Positions 17,839 through 31,898 of a stretch of DNA of 64,000 bases are shown piece by piece. This DNA is from Pseudomonas poae (GTDB taxonomy: Bacteria; Pseudomonadota; Gammaproteobacteria; Pseudomonadales; Pseudomonadaceae). The stretch lies in NCBI GenBank assembly GCA_004000515.1, contig CP034537.1, positions 3,424,001 to 3,488,000 on the forward strand, in the 5' to 3' direction. Under the pieces are notes generated by a model. It made no database searches and was not told the DNA's origin. It was given only the letters and a program-made list of their open reading frames with translations. The stretch's first letter is position 1. Each line of letters begins with the position of its first letter. The position numbers and the translations under genes are program-made.

Positions 17839-17908
17839 AAATGAGAAGACGAACTAATCTTATGCCTTCCCGGAAGGTGTGAACCACGTCTCGCTCATCC
17901 CCCGCGAC

Positions 17909-17932
17909 TAATTATTTGCCGCTGCCGTCCGT
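17909..17932 (+). promoter_or_regulatory. PvdS-dependent promoter (IS box) of pvdG-pvdL
   Basis: TAATT at 17909-17913, exactly 16 bases, then CGT at 17930-17932. It has one mismatch to TAAAT-N16-CGT. It lies about 110 bp before pvdG. Confidence 0.8.
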
Positions 17933-18043
17933 TCTCATGGGTGACAGGCTCGTTAGTGAAACGGCCAAGGATCAGCACCCGCAGGAGAGCGAGATGGGTT
18001 TCGATCGTGCACACAGCATGTTTCAGTTTGGAGTCCTCAAGCG

Positions 18044-18796
18044 ATGAGTACACCAACGCGGCTGCGCCTGTTCTGCCTGCCTTATTCGGGCGCCAGTGCC
18101 ATGGTTTACGCGCGCTGGCGCCGCGCTTTGCCGGAGTGGTTGCAGGTGTGTCCGCTAGAGCTGCCGGGCCGTGGCATGCGCCTGGGCGAACCCTTGCAGC
18201 GCGATATCAAAACCTTGGCAGCGCAGCTTGCAGATGAAATCAGTCGCGACCTGGACGGCCCTTATGCGCTGTTTGGCCATAGCCTCGGCGGGCTGCTGGC
18301 GTTCGAACTGGCCCACGCTTTGGCCGCGCGTAATGCCCCGGCGCCCTTGGCGCTATTCGCGTCCGGCACAGCGGGCCCGGCACATCGCGATGTCAGCGAA
18401 TACGCCGTCGAAAAAACCGACGAACAGCTGATCGCCCGCCTGCGCGAACTGCAGGGCACCGCCGAAGAGGTCCTGGCCAATGCTGAGTTGATGCAGTTGA
18501 TGCTGCCGATCCTGCGCGCCGATTTTCTGCTGTGCGGCAGCTTCACCTACGGCCAGCGCGAGCCGTTGGGTATGCCGATCCACGTGTTGGGGGGCAAGCA
18601 AGACACGGTGCGCGCCGACCAATTGCTCGACTGGCAAACCGACGCGGCCAGCGGTTTTTCCCTGGACATGTTCGACGGTCACCACTTCTTCCTCGTGCAG
18701 CACGAAAGCGCCGTACTGCGCTGCGTGCGGCGCTATGCCGACGAGCACCTGGCCCGCTGGCGCAATGACGCGGCACGGCAACTGGCTGCTGGTTGA
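18044..18796 (+). CDS. pvdG: Type II thioesterase PvdG
   Basis: This intact 250-residue alpha/beta-hydrolase is of the external thioesterase type that clears misloaded peptidyl carrier domains of nonribosomal peptide synthetases. It shows [14 protein letters not shown] near the start, the nucleophile Ser in [11 protein letters not shown] (residue about 86), the acidic residue in GGKQDTV, and the catalytic His in FDGHHFFL. It is the first gene after the PvdS box and lies 51 bp before pvdL, so the two are an operon. In P. aeruginosa the order pvdS-pvdG-pvdL is the same. Confidence 0.95.
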   Translation: MSTPTRLRLFCLPYSGASAMVYARWRRALPEWLQVCPLELPGRGMRLGEPLQRDIKTLAAQLADEISRDLDGPYALFGHSLGGLLAFELAHALAARNAPAPLALFASGTAGPAHRDVSEYAVEKTDEQLIARLRELQGTAEEVLANAELMQLMLPILRADFLLCGSFTYGQREPLGMPIHVLGGKQDTVRADQLLDWQTDAASGFSLDMFDGHHFFLVQHESAVLRCVRRYADEHLARWRNDAARQLAAG

Positions 18797-18847
18797 GCGC
18801 CTCACATTCCCCGATTTCCCCGTAAGCCGATTTCAGGCAGGAACCCC

Positions 18848-21800
18848 ATGATGGACGCCTTCGAACTTCCCCGCACATTGGTCCAGTCCCTTCAACGTCG
18901 CGCCGCGCAAACCCCGGACCAGGTGGCCTTGCGCTTCCTTGCCGAATCCGCCGAGCAGAACGTTGTGCTCAGCTATCGCGACCTCGACAGGCGTGCCCGC
19001 ACCATCGCCGCCGCGTTGCAGGCCGATGCGGCGCTCGGCGACCGTGCGGTGCTGTTGTTCCCTAGCGGCCCGGATTACGTCGCGGCGTTCTTTGGTTGCC
19101 TGTACGCCGGGGTGATCGCGGTACCGGCGTATCCGCCGGAGTCCACCCGTCGCCATCACCAGGAGCGCCTGCTGTCGATCATCAGTGACGCTGAACCGCG
19201 CCTGCTGCTGACCATCGCCAGCCTCGGCGATGGCCTGGCGCAGATCGAAAATGCGCCGCCGGTATTGAGTGTCGATACCCTCGATGCGCAGATTGCCGAT
19301 CGCTGGGTCGCCCCTGACCTGCATGCCGACGACATCGCCTTCCTGCAATACACCTCCGGCTCCACCGCGCTGCCCAAGGGCGTGCAAGTCAGCCACGGCA
19401 ACCTGGTGGCCAACGAAGTGCTGATCCGTCGCGGCTTTGGCATCGACCTCAACCCGGATGACGTGATCGTCAGTTGGTTGCCGCTGTACCACGACATGGG
19501 CCTGATCGGCGGCCTGTTGCAACCGATCTTCAGCGGCGTGCCGTGCGTGTTGATGTCTCCGGCGTACTTCCTCGGTCGCCCATTGCGCTGGCTCGAGGCG
19601 ATCAGCGAGTACGGCGGCACCATCAGCGGCGGCCCGGATTTCGCCTATCGCCTGTGCACCGAGCGGGTCAGCGAGTCGGCCCTGGAACGCCTGGACCTGA
19701 GCCAATGGCGCGTGGCCTATTCCGGCTCCGAGCCAATCCGTCTCGACACCCTGGAGCGCTTCGCCGAGAAGTTCGCTGCCTGCGGTTTCACACCAGACAA
19801 CTTCTTCGCCTCTTACGGCCTGGCCGAAGCGACCCTGTTCGTCGCCGGCGGCAGCCGTGGCCGTGGCATCCCGGCCATGCGCATGGACGAACACGCGCTG
19901 GCCGCCAACCGCGCCGAGCCGGGGCAGGGCGCTGCGATCATGAGTTGCGGCACCAGCCAGCCGGAACACGCGGTGCTGATCGTCGACCCGCAGACCCTGG
20001 CAGAGTTGCCAGACAATAGCGTTGGCGAACTCTGGGCCACCGGCCCAAGCATCGCCCACGGTTACTGGCGCAACCCCGAGGCCACTGCCAAGACCTTCGT
20101 GCAGCACGCCGGGCGTACCTGGTTGCGCACCGGCGACCTGGGTTTTATGCGCTTTGGCGAGGTGTACATCACCGGCCGCTTGAAAGACCTGTTGATCGTG
20201 CGCGGTCACAACCTGTACCCCCAGGACATCGAGCAGACCATCGAGCGCGAAGTAGAAGTGGTGCGCAAGGGCCGGGTTGCGGCGTTTGCCGTGAATGACC
20301 GGGGCCTTGAAGGCATCGGCATTGCCGCCGAGATCAGCCGCAGCGTGCAGAAAATCCTGCCGCCCGAAGCGTTGATCAAGGCGATTCGCCAAGCGGTTGC
20401 CGAGGCTTATCAAGAGGCGCCGAGCGTGGTGGTGCTGCTCAATCCCGGCGCGCTGCCCAAGACTTCCAGCGGCAAGGTACAGCGGGCGGCGTGTGGCTTG
20501 CGTCACGCCGATGGCAGCCTCGATAGCTACGCGCAGTTTCCCGAGGTGCAAACCCAGGTCGGTGATGCGGTGTTGGAGTCCGACCTGCAAAACCGGATCG
20601 CCGCGATCTGGTGTGAGCAGTTGCATGTCGCAACCGTCGCCGCTGATGACCACTTCTTCCTGCTCGGCGGCAACTCCATCACCGCCACCCAAGTGGTGGC
20701 GCGCCTGCGCGAAACCCTGGGCCTGGAGCTGAACCTGCGCATGCTGTTCGAAGCGCCAACCCTGCAAGGCTTCGCCACGAATGTCGCGCAATTGCAGCAG
20801 GACGGTGGCGTCGCCCAAGGCGCCATCCACCGCCTGTCGCGCCAGGATGAACTGCCCCAATCCCTGGCGCAGAACCGCCTGTGGATCACCTGGCAACTGG
20901 ATCCCCATAGCAGCGCCTACACCATCCCCGGCGCCTTGCGCCTGCGCGGCGAGCTGGACGAAGACGCGGTGCGCACCAGTTTCCAGCAACTGATCCAACG
21001 CCACGAAGCGCTGCGCACACGTTTCTATGAACGCGATGGCCAGGCCTTCCAGCGCGTCGATGCCAAGGCTGATTTCGAGCTGCAAGTCATCGACCTCAGC
21101 GACCTGCCTTTGGCCGAACGCGAAGCCCGCGCGCAACAGATCCGTGAGGACGAAGCACGCACTCAGTTCGACCTGGAAAAGGCCCGCTGCTGTGGGTGAC
21201 CCTGGTTCGTCTGGATGATGAAGACCACCAACTTCTAGTGACCCTGCACCACATCATCGCCGACGGTTGGTCGCTCAACATTTTGATCGACGAGTTCTCC
21301 CGCCTGTACGCCGCCGCTGCCCAAGGCCAAAGCCTGGAACTGCCGCCCCAGGCCCTGCAATACGCCGACTACGGCAGTTGGCAGCGCCAATGGCTGGCCG
21401 AGGGCGAAGGCCAGCGGCAACTGGCCTACTGGAGGGCGCAACTCGGCGAGGAGCATCCGACCCTGAGCCTGGCCACCGACCATCCGCGCTCGGCGCATCA
21501 CCGCAACAGCGCCTCGCGCCATACCGTGCGGTTGAATGCGGGCCTCAGCGAAGCGATTCGCCAGACCGCCCAGGCCAACCAGTCCACGCCGTTCATGCTG
21601 TTGCTGGCGGCGTTCCAGACCTGCTGTACCGCTACAGCGGCCAGCGTGATATCCGCATCGGCGTGCCCAACGCCAACCGTCCGCGCCAGGAAACCCAGGG
21701 CTTGATCGGCTTCTTCATCAACACGCTGGTGTTGCGTGCTGAACTGGACAGCCGCCTGTCGTTCGACGCGCTGTTGGCCGCCACCCGCGAGACGGCGATG

Positions 21801-24800
21801 GGCGCCCAGGCCCACCAGGACTTGCCGTTCGAGCAACTGCTCGAAGCCTTCCCGCAGGCCCGCGAACAAGGCCTGTTCCAGGTCATGTTCAACCACCAGC
21901 AACGCGACCTCAGTGCATTGCGCCGCCTGCCGGGCGTGCTCGCCGATGAGCTGCCATGGCACAGCCGCGAAGCCAAGTTCGACCTGCAACTGCACAGTGA
22001 AGAGGACCGCAACGGGCGCCTGAGCCTGTCGTTCGACTACGCCGACGAGCTGTTCGAAACCCGCACCATCGAGCGCCTGACCGAGCACTTCACCCAGCTG
22101 CTGCAAGCCGTGTGCGACCAACCCCAGCAAGCCATCGGCGACCTCAAGCTGATGCAGCAAGACGAACAGCAACCCTGGAGCCAAGCGCCGTGTGCGCCCG
22201 CCGAGCAATGGCTCCCCGAATTGCTCAACCGGCAGACTTCGGACGCTACCGCACTGGTCTGGCAGGACGGCAGCCTGACCTTTGCCCAACTGCACACCCA
22301 GGCCAACCGCCTGGCCCATTACCTGCGTGACAAAGGCGTCGGCCCGGACGTATGCGTGGCGATCGCCGCCGAGCGTTCGCCGCAATTGCTGATCGGACTG
22401 CTGGCAATCATCAAGGCCGGTGGCGCCTATGTGCCGCTTGATCCGGACTACCCCGCCGACCGCCTGGCCTACATGCTCAAGGACAGTGGCGTACATCTGC
22501 TGCTGACCCAGACCGCGCTGTTGGAGCAACTGCCCACGGCTGATGGCGTGTGCGTGATCGCAATGGACAGCCTGCACCTGGACAGCTGGCCCACCCAGCC
22601 GCCGGGTCTGCATCTCAATGGCGACAACCTCGCCTACGTGATCTACACCTCCGGTTCCACCGGCCAGCCCAAAGGCGTGGGCAACACTCACGCGGCCTTG
22701 GCCGAGCGCTTGCAGTGGATGCAAGCCACTTACCCGCTCAATCAAACCGATGTGCTGATGCAAAAGGCGCCGATCAGTTTTGACGTGTCGGTGTGGGAGT
22801 GCTTCTGGCCGCTGATCACCGGTTGCCGCTTGGTACTGGCCGGCCCCGGCGAGCATCGCGATCCACACCGCATCGCGCAGTTGGTGCAAGAGCACGGCGT
22901 GACCACGCTGCACTTTGTGCCGCCGCTGTTGCAGCTGTTTATCGACGAACCCTTGGTGAGCGAATGCACCAGCCTGCGGCGCTTGTTCTCTGGCGGTGAA
23001 GCGTTGCCGGCCGAGTTGCGCAACCGCGTCTTGGCGCAACTGCCGGCGGTGCAATTGCACAACCGTTATGGCCCCACCGAAACCGCGATCAACGTGACGC
23101 ACTGGCACTGCCGCGCCGAAGACGGCGAGCGCTCGCCGATTGGCCGGCCGCTGGGCAATGTGATCTGCCGTGTGCTCGACGAGCATCTCAATCCTGTGCC
23201 GCTGGGCGTGCCAGGCGAGTTGTGCATCGGTGGCATCGGCTTGGCCCGGGGTTACCTTGGCCGCGCGGGGTTGACCGCCGAGCGTTTTGTCGCCGATCAC
23301 CACGGCGCTCGTCTGTACCGTACCGGTGACCGTGCACGCTGGAGTGCCGACGGTGTGCTCGAATACCTCGGCCGGCTGGATCAGCAGGTCAAGCTGCGTG
23401 GTTTCCGTGTGGAGCCGCAAGAAATCGAAGCACGCCTGCTGGCCCTGGACGGTATCGCCCAGGCGGTGGTGCTGGTGCGTGACGCACAGTTGATCGGTTA
23501 CTACACCGCCCATACCGAGCTGGATGAAGATGAGGTAAAAACCGCCCTGGCCACAGAGCTGCCGGAGTACATGGTGCCCGCGCTGCTGATGCGCCTGGAC
23601 ACCATGCCCCTGAGCCCCAGCGGCAAGCTGGACCGCCGCGCGCTGCCTGCACCTGTGTGGCAAACCCGTGAACACGTCGAGCCACAAACCCCGTTGCAAC
23701 AGCAGGTCGCCGCGATCTGGCGCGAAGTCCTTGGCCTGCCACGCATCGGCCTGCGCGATGACTTCTTCGCCCTTGGCGGCCACTCGTTGCTGGCCACGCA
23801 AATCATCTCCCGCACACGCCAGGCGTGTGACGTCGAGCTGCCGTTGCGCACCCTGTTCGAAGCCAGTGAGCTGGGGGCGTTTGCCGAGCAGGTGGGGCTG
23901 ATCCAGGCGTCGGGCCAGCGTAACCAGCAAACCGCTATCGCCAAGGTCGACCGCAGCCAACCGGTGCCGCTCTCCTATTCCCAGCAGCGCATGTGGTTCC
24001 TCTGGCAGATGGAACCAGACAGCCCGGCGTACAACGTCGGTGGCATGGCGCGCCTGCGTGGCGTGCTGGATGTGGGGCGTTTCGAGGCGGCGTTGCAGGC
24101 CTTGATCATGCGCCATGAAACCCTGCGCACCACCTTCCCAAGTGTCGATGGCGTGGCTTATCAAAAGGTCTCGGCGCAAACCGACCTGCGCATGGACTGG
24201 CAGGACCTCTCGGCGCTGAATGAAGCCGAGCGCCAGCTGCGATTGCAACGCCTGGCCGATCACGAAGCGCATACGCCCTTCAACCTGGAAACCGGTCCGT
24301 TATTGCGCGCGTGCCTGGTCAAGGCCGGCGAGCAGGAACACTACCTGGTGCTGACCCTGCACCATATCGTCACCGAAGGCTGGGCCATGGACATTTTTGC
24401 CCGTGAACTCAGCGCGCTTTACGAAGCGTTTATCGATGAACGCCTATCGCCCCTGGCGCCGTTGCCAGTGCACTACCTGGACTACAGCGTGTGGCAGCGC
24501 CAGTGGCTGGAGTCCGGTGAGCGCCAGCGTCAGCTGGATTACTGGACGCAGCAACTGGGCAGTGAACACCCGCTGTTGGAGCTGCCCGGCGACCGCCCAC
24601 GCCCGCCGGTGCAAAGTCACCAGGGCGAGCTGTACCGTTTCGATTTGAGCGATGACCTGGCCGCCCGCGTGCGCGCCTTCAATGCCGAGCGCGGCCTGAC
24701 CCTGTTCATGACCATGACCGCTACCCTGGCCGTGCTGCTCTACCGCTACAGCGGCCAGACCGACCTGCGCATCGGCGCGCCGGTGGCCAACCGGATTCGC

Positions 24801-27800
24801 CCGGAAAGCGAAGGGTTGATCGGTGCGTTCCTCAACACCCAAGTGCTGCGTTGCCAGCTCAGTGGGCAGATGAATGTGGCCGAGCTGTTCGAGCACGTGC
24901 GTCACACTGTGATCGAAGGCCAGTCGCACCAGGACTTGCCGTTCGACCACTTGGTGGAAGCCCTGCAACCGCCCCGCAGTGCGGCGTACAACCCGCTGTT
25001 CCAAGTGATGTGCAACGTGCAGCGCTGGGAATTCCAGCAAAGCCGCCAGTTGGCCGGCATGACCGTGGAGTACCTGGCCAACGATGCCCGTGCCACCAAG
25101 TTCGACTTGAACCTGGAAGTCACCGACCTCGACCATCGCCTGGGTTGCTGCCTGACCTACAGCACCGACCTGTTTGATGAGCCGCGCATTGCGCGCATGG
25201 CCGAGCATTGGTGCAATCTGCTGGAAGCCTTGATCGCGAATCCGCAGCAGCGCCTCAGCGAATTGCCATTGCTCAGCGTCGTTGAGCAACAAGCGTTGCA
25301 AGACAGCCTGGGTGTCGAAAAAGGCGAGCACCGCCTCGACCAGTGCATCCATCAACTGTTCAGCCAGCAGGCGATTAATCGTCCTGATGCTCCAGCGTTG
25401 ACGTTTGCCGGCGTCACACTCAGCTACCGCGAGTTGAACGAACGTGCCAACCGCCTGGCCTGGATGCTGCGTGAACGTGGCGTCGGCCCGCAGGTGCGCG
25501 TCGGCCTGGCGCTGCCGCGCTCGCTGGAAATGGTGACCGGCCTGCTGGCGATCCTCAAGGCCGGTGGCGCCTATGTACCGTTGGACCCGGAATACCCGCT
25601 CGACCGCCTGCATTACATGATCGAAGACAGCGGCATCGGCCTGTTGCTCAGCGATGCGGCGATGTTCGAAGCCCTCGGCGAACTGCCGGCCACTGTGGCG
25701 TGCTGGTGCCTGGAAGATGACCTTCCCGTATTGGCCAATTACCCGTCCGGCGAATTGCCTTTTATCAGCCTGCCGCAACACCAGGCGTACCTGATCTACA
25801 CCTCCGGCTCCACCGGCAAGCCCAAAGGCGTGGTGGTGTCCCACGGTGAAATCGCCATGCACTGTGCGGCGGTGATCGAGCGCTTTGGCATGCGCCCGGA
25901 CGACTGCGAGCTGCATTTTTATTCAATCAATTTCGACGCCGCCACCGAGCGTCTGCTGGTGCCGTTGCTCAGTGGTGCGCAGGTGGTATTGCGTGCTCAA
26001 GGGCAGTGGGATGCCGAAGAAATCTGCGCGCTGATCCGTACCCATCGCATCACTGTCCTGGGCTTCACCCCAAGCTACGGCAGCCAGTTGGCGCAGTGGC
26101 TGGCTACCCAGCAACAGACCTTGCCGGTGCGCATGTGCATCACCGGTGGCGAAGCGCTGACCGGTGAACACTTGCAGCGCATCCGGGCAGCGTTCCAACC
26201 GAAGGTGTTTTCAACGCCTATGGCCCAACTGAGACGGTGGTGATGCCGCTGGCCAGCCTGGCGCCTGAGCAATTGGAAGAGGGCGCCGGCAGCGTGCCGA
26301 TTGGCAGCATCATCGGTGACCGTGTGGCGTACATCCTCGACGCCGACCTGGCATTGGTGCCTCAAGGTGCGACGGGGGAGTTGTACATCGGTGGCGCGGG
26401 CCTGGCCCAGGGGTATCACGAACGCCCAGGCATGACGGCGGAGCGCTTTGTTGCCGATCCGTTTGCCAGCAATGGTGGCCGCCTGTACCGCACCGGCGAC
26501 CTGGTGCGCCAACGCGCCGATGGCTTGGTGGAGTACCTGGGGCGTATCGACCATCAGGTGAAGATTCGCGGTTTCCGCATTGAGTTGGGCGAGATCGAAA
26601 CCCGCCTGCTGGAACACGACGCCGTACGTGAAGCGGTGGTGCTGGCGCTGGATTCGCCGAATGGCAAACAGCTGGTTGCATACCTGGTCAGCGATGCGGA
26701 ACACGGCGCTCTGCGCGACGCCTTGAAGGCTCATCTTAAGGCGCAACTGCCGGACTATATGGTGCCCGCGCACCTGATCGTGCTCGACAGCATGCCGCTG
26801 ACCGCCAACGGCAAGCTCGACCGCCGCGCCTTGCCGCAACCGGACCCCGAGGCCAACCGCCAACAGTACGTGGCGCCCCGCAATGAGTTGGAGCAAACCC
26901 TCGCGGCGATCTGGGCGGCGGTGTTGAACGTGCAGCAAGTCGGCCTTGACGATAATTTCTTCGAACTGGGCGGCGACTCGATCCTGTCGATCCAGGTGGT
27001 CAGCCGCGCGCGGCAGGTGGGGCTTCATTTCAGCCCGCGCGACCTGTTCCAGCACCAGACCGTGCAAACCCTGGCGGCCGTCGCCACGCGCTCCGAGCAG
27101 GTCACGGCGGAGCAGGGCGTGCTCACCGGAGGCTCGGGCCTTACGCCGATTCAGCATTGGTTCTTCGACACCGAGATTCCACAGCGTCAGCACTGGAACC
27201 AGGCATTGTTGCTCAAGCCGCTGCAACTGCTGGAACCCCATCGCCTGGAGCAAGCCCTGCTGGCGGTACTGGAACACCACGACGCCCTGCGCCTGAGCTT
27301 CACCCGGCGCGATGCCAGATGGCACGCCGAGCATTTGGCTGTGCCTCAAGGTGGCGTGCTGATGCAGGCGCAAGTGCGTGACATGGCGCAGTGCACCGCG
27401 CTGTTCACCGACACCCAGCGCAGCCTCGACCTGCAACACGGCCCGCTGCTGCGCGCCCTGCTGGTGGACGGCCCTGAAGGTCAGCAACGCCTGCTGATCG
27501 CGATTCACCACTTGGTGGTGGACGGCGTGTCGTGGCGCGTGTTGCTGGAAGACCTGCAAACGGTCTACCGCCAGTTGAGCGACGGCCAAGCCGTCAGCCT
27601 GCCGGCCAAGACCAGTGCGTTGCGAGACTGGTCGTCACGCTTGCAGGCCTATGCCGGCAGCGAATCCCTGCGTGAAGAATTGAGCGTGTGGCAGCACCAA
27701 CTCGCCGGCCCTGCGGTGGCGTTGCCGGTGGACCGTTCCCGAGGCTCGCTGCGCAATCGCGACGCCGACACGGTCAGCGTGCGCTTGGACGCCGAACACA

Positions 27801-30800
27801 CCCGCCAGTTGCTGCAACAGGCGCCAAGTGCCTACCGCACCCAGGTCAATGACCTGCTACTGACCGCCTTGGCCCGCGTGTTGTGCCGCTGGAGCGGCCA
27901 CGCCTCGGCGCTGATCCAGCTGGAAGGCCACGGCCGTGAAACCCTGTTCGATGACCTCGACCTGACCCGCAGTGTCGGGTGGTTCACCAGTGCTTATCCG
28001 CTGCGCCTGACACCGCAGGCCGGGCAGGGCGACTCGATCAAGGCGATCAAGGAGCAACTGCGCGGCGTACCGCACAAAGGTTTGGGTTATGGCGTGCTGC
28101 GCTACCTCGCAGACGACCTGATCAAACAGACCATGGCCGCGCTGCCAAGCGCCGAGATCACCTTCAACTACCTCGGCCAGTTCGACCAGAGCTTCGGCAG
28201 CGATGCGCTGTTCCATCCGCTGGATGAATCGGCTGGCATCGCCCATGACCCGGACGCACCGCTGCCCAATGCCCTGAGCGTCGACAGCCAGGTGTATGGC
28301 GGTGAATTGGTGCTGCGCTGGACCTTCAGCCGCGAACGTCACGACCCACAGACCATCCGTGAATTGGCCGACGCCTACCTGGCCGAACTGCAAAGCCTGG
28401 TTGCCCATTGCCTCAAGGATGATGCCGGTGGCCTCACGCCTTCCGACTTTCCCCTGGCGCACCTGACCCAGGCGCAACTGGATGCGCTACCAGTACCGGC
28501 CAGCGCCATCGAGGATGTGTACCCGCTCACGCCCATGCAGGAAGGGCTGTTGCTGCATACCCTGCTGGAGCCGGGCACCGGCCTGTACTACATGCAGGAC
28601 CGTTACCGCATCAACAGCGCCCTGGACCCCGAGCGTTTCGCCCAGGCCTGGCAGGCGGTGATCGCTCGTCACGAAGCCCTGCGCGCGTCGTTCTGCTGGA
28701 ACGTCGGCGAGGACATGTTGCAAGTGATCCACAAGCCGGGCAGCACGCCGGTTGAGTACCTGGATTGGAGCCATGACCCGGAACATGAACAGGAGCCACG
28801 CCTGCAAGCCTTGCTCAAGAGCGAGCGCGAAGCTGGTTTTGATCTGCTCAACCAGGCACCGTTTCACCTGCGTTTGATTCGCGTCGGCGCGGAGCGCTAC
28901 TGGTTCATGATGAGCAACCACCACATCCTGATCGATGCCTGGTGCCGTTCGCTGCTGATGAATGACTTCTTCGATATCTACATGGCCCTGGGCGAAGGCC
29001 GCGACGCGCAACTGGCCACGCCGCCGCGCTACCGTGACTACATCGCCTGGCTGCAACGCCAGAACCTGAATGAGGCGCGCCAGTGGTGGCAACAGAACTT
29101 GCAAGGTTTCGAGCGCACCACGCCGATCCCGAGTGACCGGCCATTTATGCGTGACCACGCAGGCCATGGCGGCATGGTGGTGGGTGACTGCTACACCCGT
29201 CTTGATGCCCGTGATGGTGCGCAATTACGTGAACTGGCCCAGGCCCATCAGTTGACCGTCAACACCTTCGCCCAGGCGGCTTGGGCGTTGGTACTGCGCC
29301 GCTTGAGCGGCGATCGCGACGTGCTGTTTGGCGTCACCGTGGCTGGGCGTCCGGTGGAAATGCCCGAGATGCAGCGCACCGTCGGCCTGTTCATCAACAG
29401 CATCGCACTGCGGGTGAAGCTGCCTGAGGACGATCAGCCGTGCAGCGTGCGCCAATGGCTGAGCGGTTTGCTCGACAGCAATATGCAACTGCGCGAGTAC
29501 GAATACCTGCCGCTGGTGACCATTCAGGAACACAGCGAACTGCCCAAGGACCAACCCCTGTTCGACAGTCTGTTCGTGTTTGAAAACGCCCCGGTGGAAG
29601 TCTCGGTGCTGGACCGCGCACAAAGCCTGAATGCCACCTCGGACTCTGGCCGCACCCACACCAACTTCCCGCTGACGGCGGTGTGCTACCCGGGCGATGA
29701 TCTGGGCTTGCACCTGTCCTATGACCAACGCTACTTCGACGAAACCACCGTGCAAGGCATGCTCGGCGAGTTCAAGCGCCTGCTGCTGGCGCTGGTGCAG
29801 GGCTTCCATGGCGACATGGCCGACCTGCCGCTGATTGGCGAGCAGGAACGTGCATTCCTGCTGGACGGCTGCAACCAGAGCGAGCACGCGTATCCGCTGG
29901 AACGCAGCTATGTCGAGCTGTTCGTAGCACAGGTGGTCGCCCACCCGCAACGCATCTCCGCCAGTTGCCTCGACCAGCAATGGAGCTATGCCGAGCTGAA
30001 CCGCCGCAGCAATCGCCTGGGGCATGCGTTGATCAAGGCGGGTGTTGGCCTGGATCAACCGGTGGCCTTGCTGGCTGAACGCAGCCTGGACTTGCTGGGC
30101 ATGATCATCGGCAGCTTCAAGGCCGGTGCCGGCTACTTGCCGCTGGACCCAGGCCTGCCAAGCCAGCGGTTGAGCCGCATCATCGACTTGAGCCGTACGC
30201 CGTTGTTGGTGTGCACCGAGGCGTGTCGCGAACAGGCCGAGCAACTGCTGGAAGAGTTCGCTTGCTCGGGCCGGCCCAAACTGTTGGTGTGGGAAGCATT
30301 GGATGAGCGTGATGAAAACCCTGGCGTCTACAGCGGCCCGGATAATCTCGCCTACGTGATCTACACCTCGGGTTCCACCGGCTTGCCCAAGGGCGTGATG
30401 GTGGAACAACGCGGCATGCTCAATAACCAGTTGAGCAAGGTGCCGTACCTCGACCTGAGCCCGGCAGATGTGATCGCTCAGACCGCCTCGCAAAGCTTCG
30501 ATATTTCCGTGTGGCAATTCCTCGCCGCGCCGCTGTTTGGCGCACGGGTGGATATCGTGCCGAACACCATCGCCCACGATCCGCAGGGGCTGCTTGCGCA
30601 TGTACAGGCCCAGGGCATCACCGTGCTGGAAAGCGTGCCGTCGCTGATCCAGGGCATGCTTGCCCAGGACCGCATCAGCCTGGACGGCCTGCGCTGGATG
30701 CTGCCAACCGGTGAAGCGATGCCGCCGGAGCTGGCCCATCAGTGGTTGCAGCGTTACCCAGAGATTGGCCTGGTGAATGCTTATGGCCCGGCTGAGTGCT

Positions 30801-31776
30801 CGGACGATGTGGCGTTCTACCGCGTCGATCTGGCGTCGACCCGAGGCACTTATCTGCCGATTGGTACGCCGACGGATAACAACCGTTTGTACCTGCTCGA
30901 CGGCGCACTGGAGCTGGTGCCGCAAGGGGCGGTGGGTGAGTTGTGTGTAGCGGGCATCGGCGTGGGTCGTGGTTACGTCAGCGATCCGCTGCGCACCGCG
31001 CCGGTGTTTGTACCGAACCCGTTCGGTACGCCAGGGGAGAGCGGTTGTATCGCACCGGTGACCTGGCACGTCGGCGCAGTGATGGCGTGCTGGAGTACGT
31101 CGGGCGTATCGACCATCAAGTGAAGATTCGCGGTTACCGCATCGAGCTGGGTGAAATCGAAGCGCGCCTGCATGAGCAACCGGAAGTTCGCGACGCGGCG
31201 GTGGGCGTGCAGGAGGGCGTCAATGGCAAGCACTTGGTGGGCTACCTGGTGGCGGCCGACGCAGCGCTGAACCCAAGCGAACGTCTGGACCGCATCAAGC
31301 AACGCCTGCGCGCCGAACTGCCGGAATACATGGTGCCGTTGCACTGGCTGTGGCTCGACCGCCTGCCGTTGAACGCCAATGGCAAGCTCGACCGCAAGGC
31401 TCTACCTGATTTGGACATCGGCCAGTTGCACAGCCAGGACTACCTGGCGCCACGCAACGAACTGGAAACCACGTTGGCCGCTATCTGGGCTGAGGTCTTG
31501 AAGGTTGAACGGGTCGGGGTGCAAGACAACTTCTTCGAACTGGGCGGGCATTCGCTGCTGGCCACGCAGATTGCCTCGCGGGTGCAGAAGACCTTGCAGC
31601 GGGATGTGCCGCTCAGGGCGATGTTCGAATGCAGCACGGTGGCGGAGTTGGCCGAGTATATCGACGGGTTGGCGGCCAAAGAGATCAGTGCCGAGAAGGT
31701 GGATCGGTTGAGTGATTTGATGGCGGAGTTGGAGGGCTGTAGTTCCACAGCTACTCACGGACGAAGGAACCGTTGA
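18848..31776 (+). CDS. pvdL: Pyoverdine chromophore peptide synthetase PvdL (four modules)
   Basis: PvdL starts pyoverdine assembly by loading a fatty acid and then building the acyl-Glu-Tyr-Dab precursor of the chromophore. Domains in order: acyl-CoA ligase (18.85-20.5 kb, [12 protein letters not shown]), carrier ([14 protein letters not shown], 20.65 kb); condensation (HHIIADGWS, 21.25 kb), adenylation ([13 protein letters not shown], 22.64 kb), carrier (23.76 kb); condensation (HHIVTEGWA, 24.36 kb), adenylation (25.8 kb), carrier (GGDSILSIQ, 26.97 kb), epimerisation ([10 protein letters not shown], 27.5 kb); condensation (HHILIDAW, 28.92 kb), adenylation (30.36 kb), carrier (GGHSLLATQ, 31.54 kb). 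The epimerase fits D-Tyr; there is no thioesterase, as expected. Four one-base losses split the frame: 21185 (AAGGCCC), 21622 (GACCTGC), 26208 (GTTTTC) and 31044 (GAGAGCGG). Corrected, the protein has 4,310 residues, close to PvdL of P. aeruginosa. Confidence 0.95.
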
Positions 31777-31898
31777 TCAGAATGCAGTGACTCTCATGGA
31801 CGCACTGTGAGATCTGACAGTATCTAAATGATTTAGGCGTGGTGTTGAATACAGGTAGCCACGCACGTGAGTGGCTGCTCAACAGAGGAGTTACATTC

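Noticed and set aside
18833..28477. Long minus-strand open frames of up to 924 codons opposite pvdL
   Set aside because: They result from the strong GC codon bias of pvdL; their composition is Gln/Arg/His-rich and they match no family.
18848..31776. Four or five separate peptide-synthetase genes instead of one pvdL
   Set aside because: Each junction falls inside a conserved domain and a single added base rejoins the frame; the sum matches the length and domain order of PvdL.
31825..31844. TAAAT followed by CGT upstream of paralogue B as a PvdS promoter
   Set aside because: The spacing is 8 bases, not 16.
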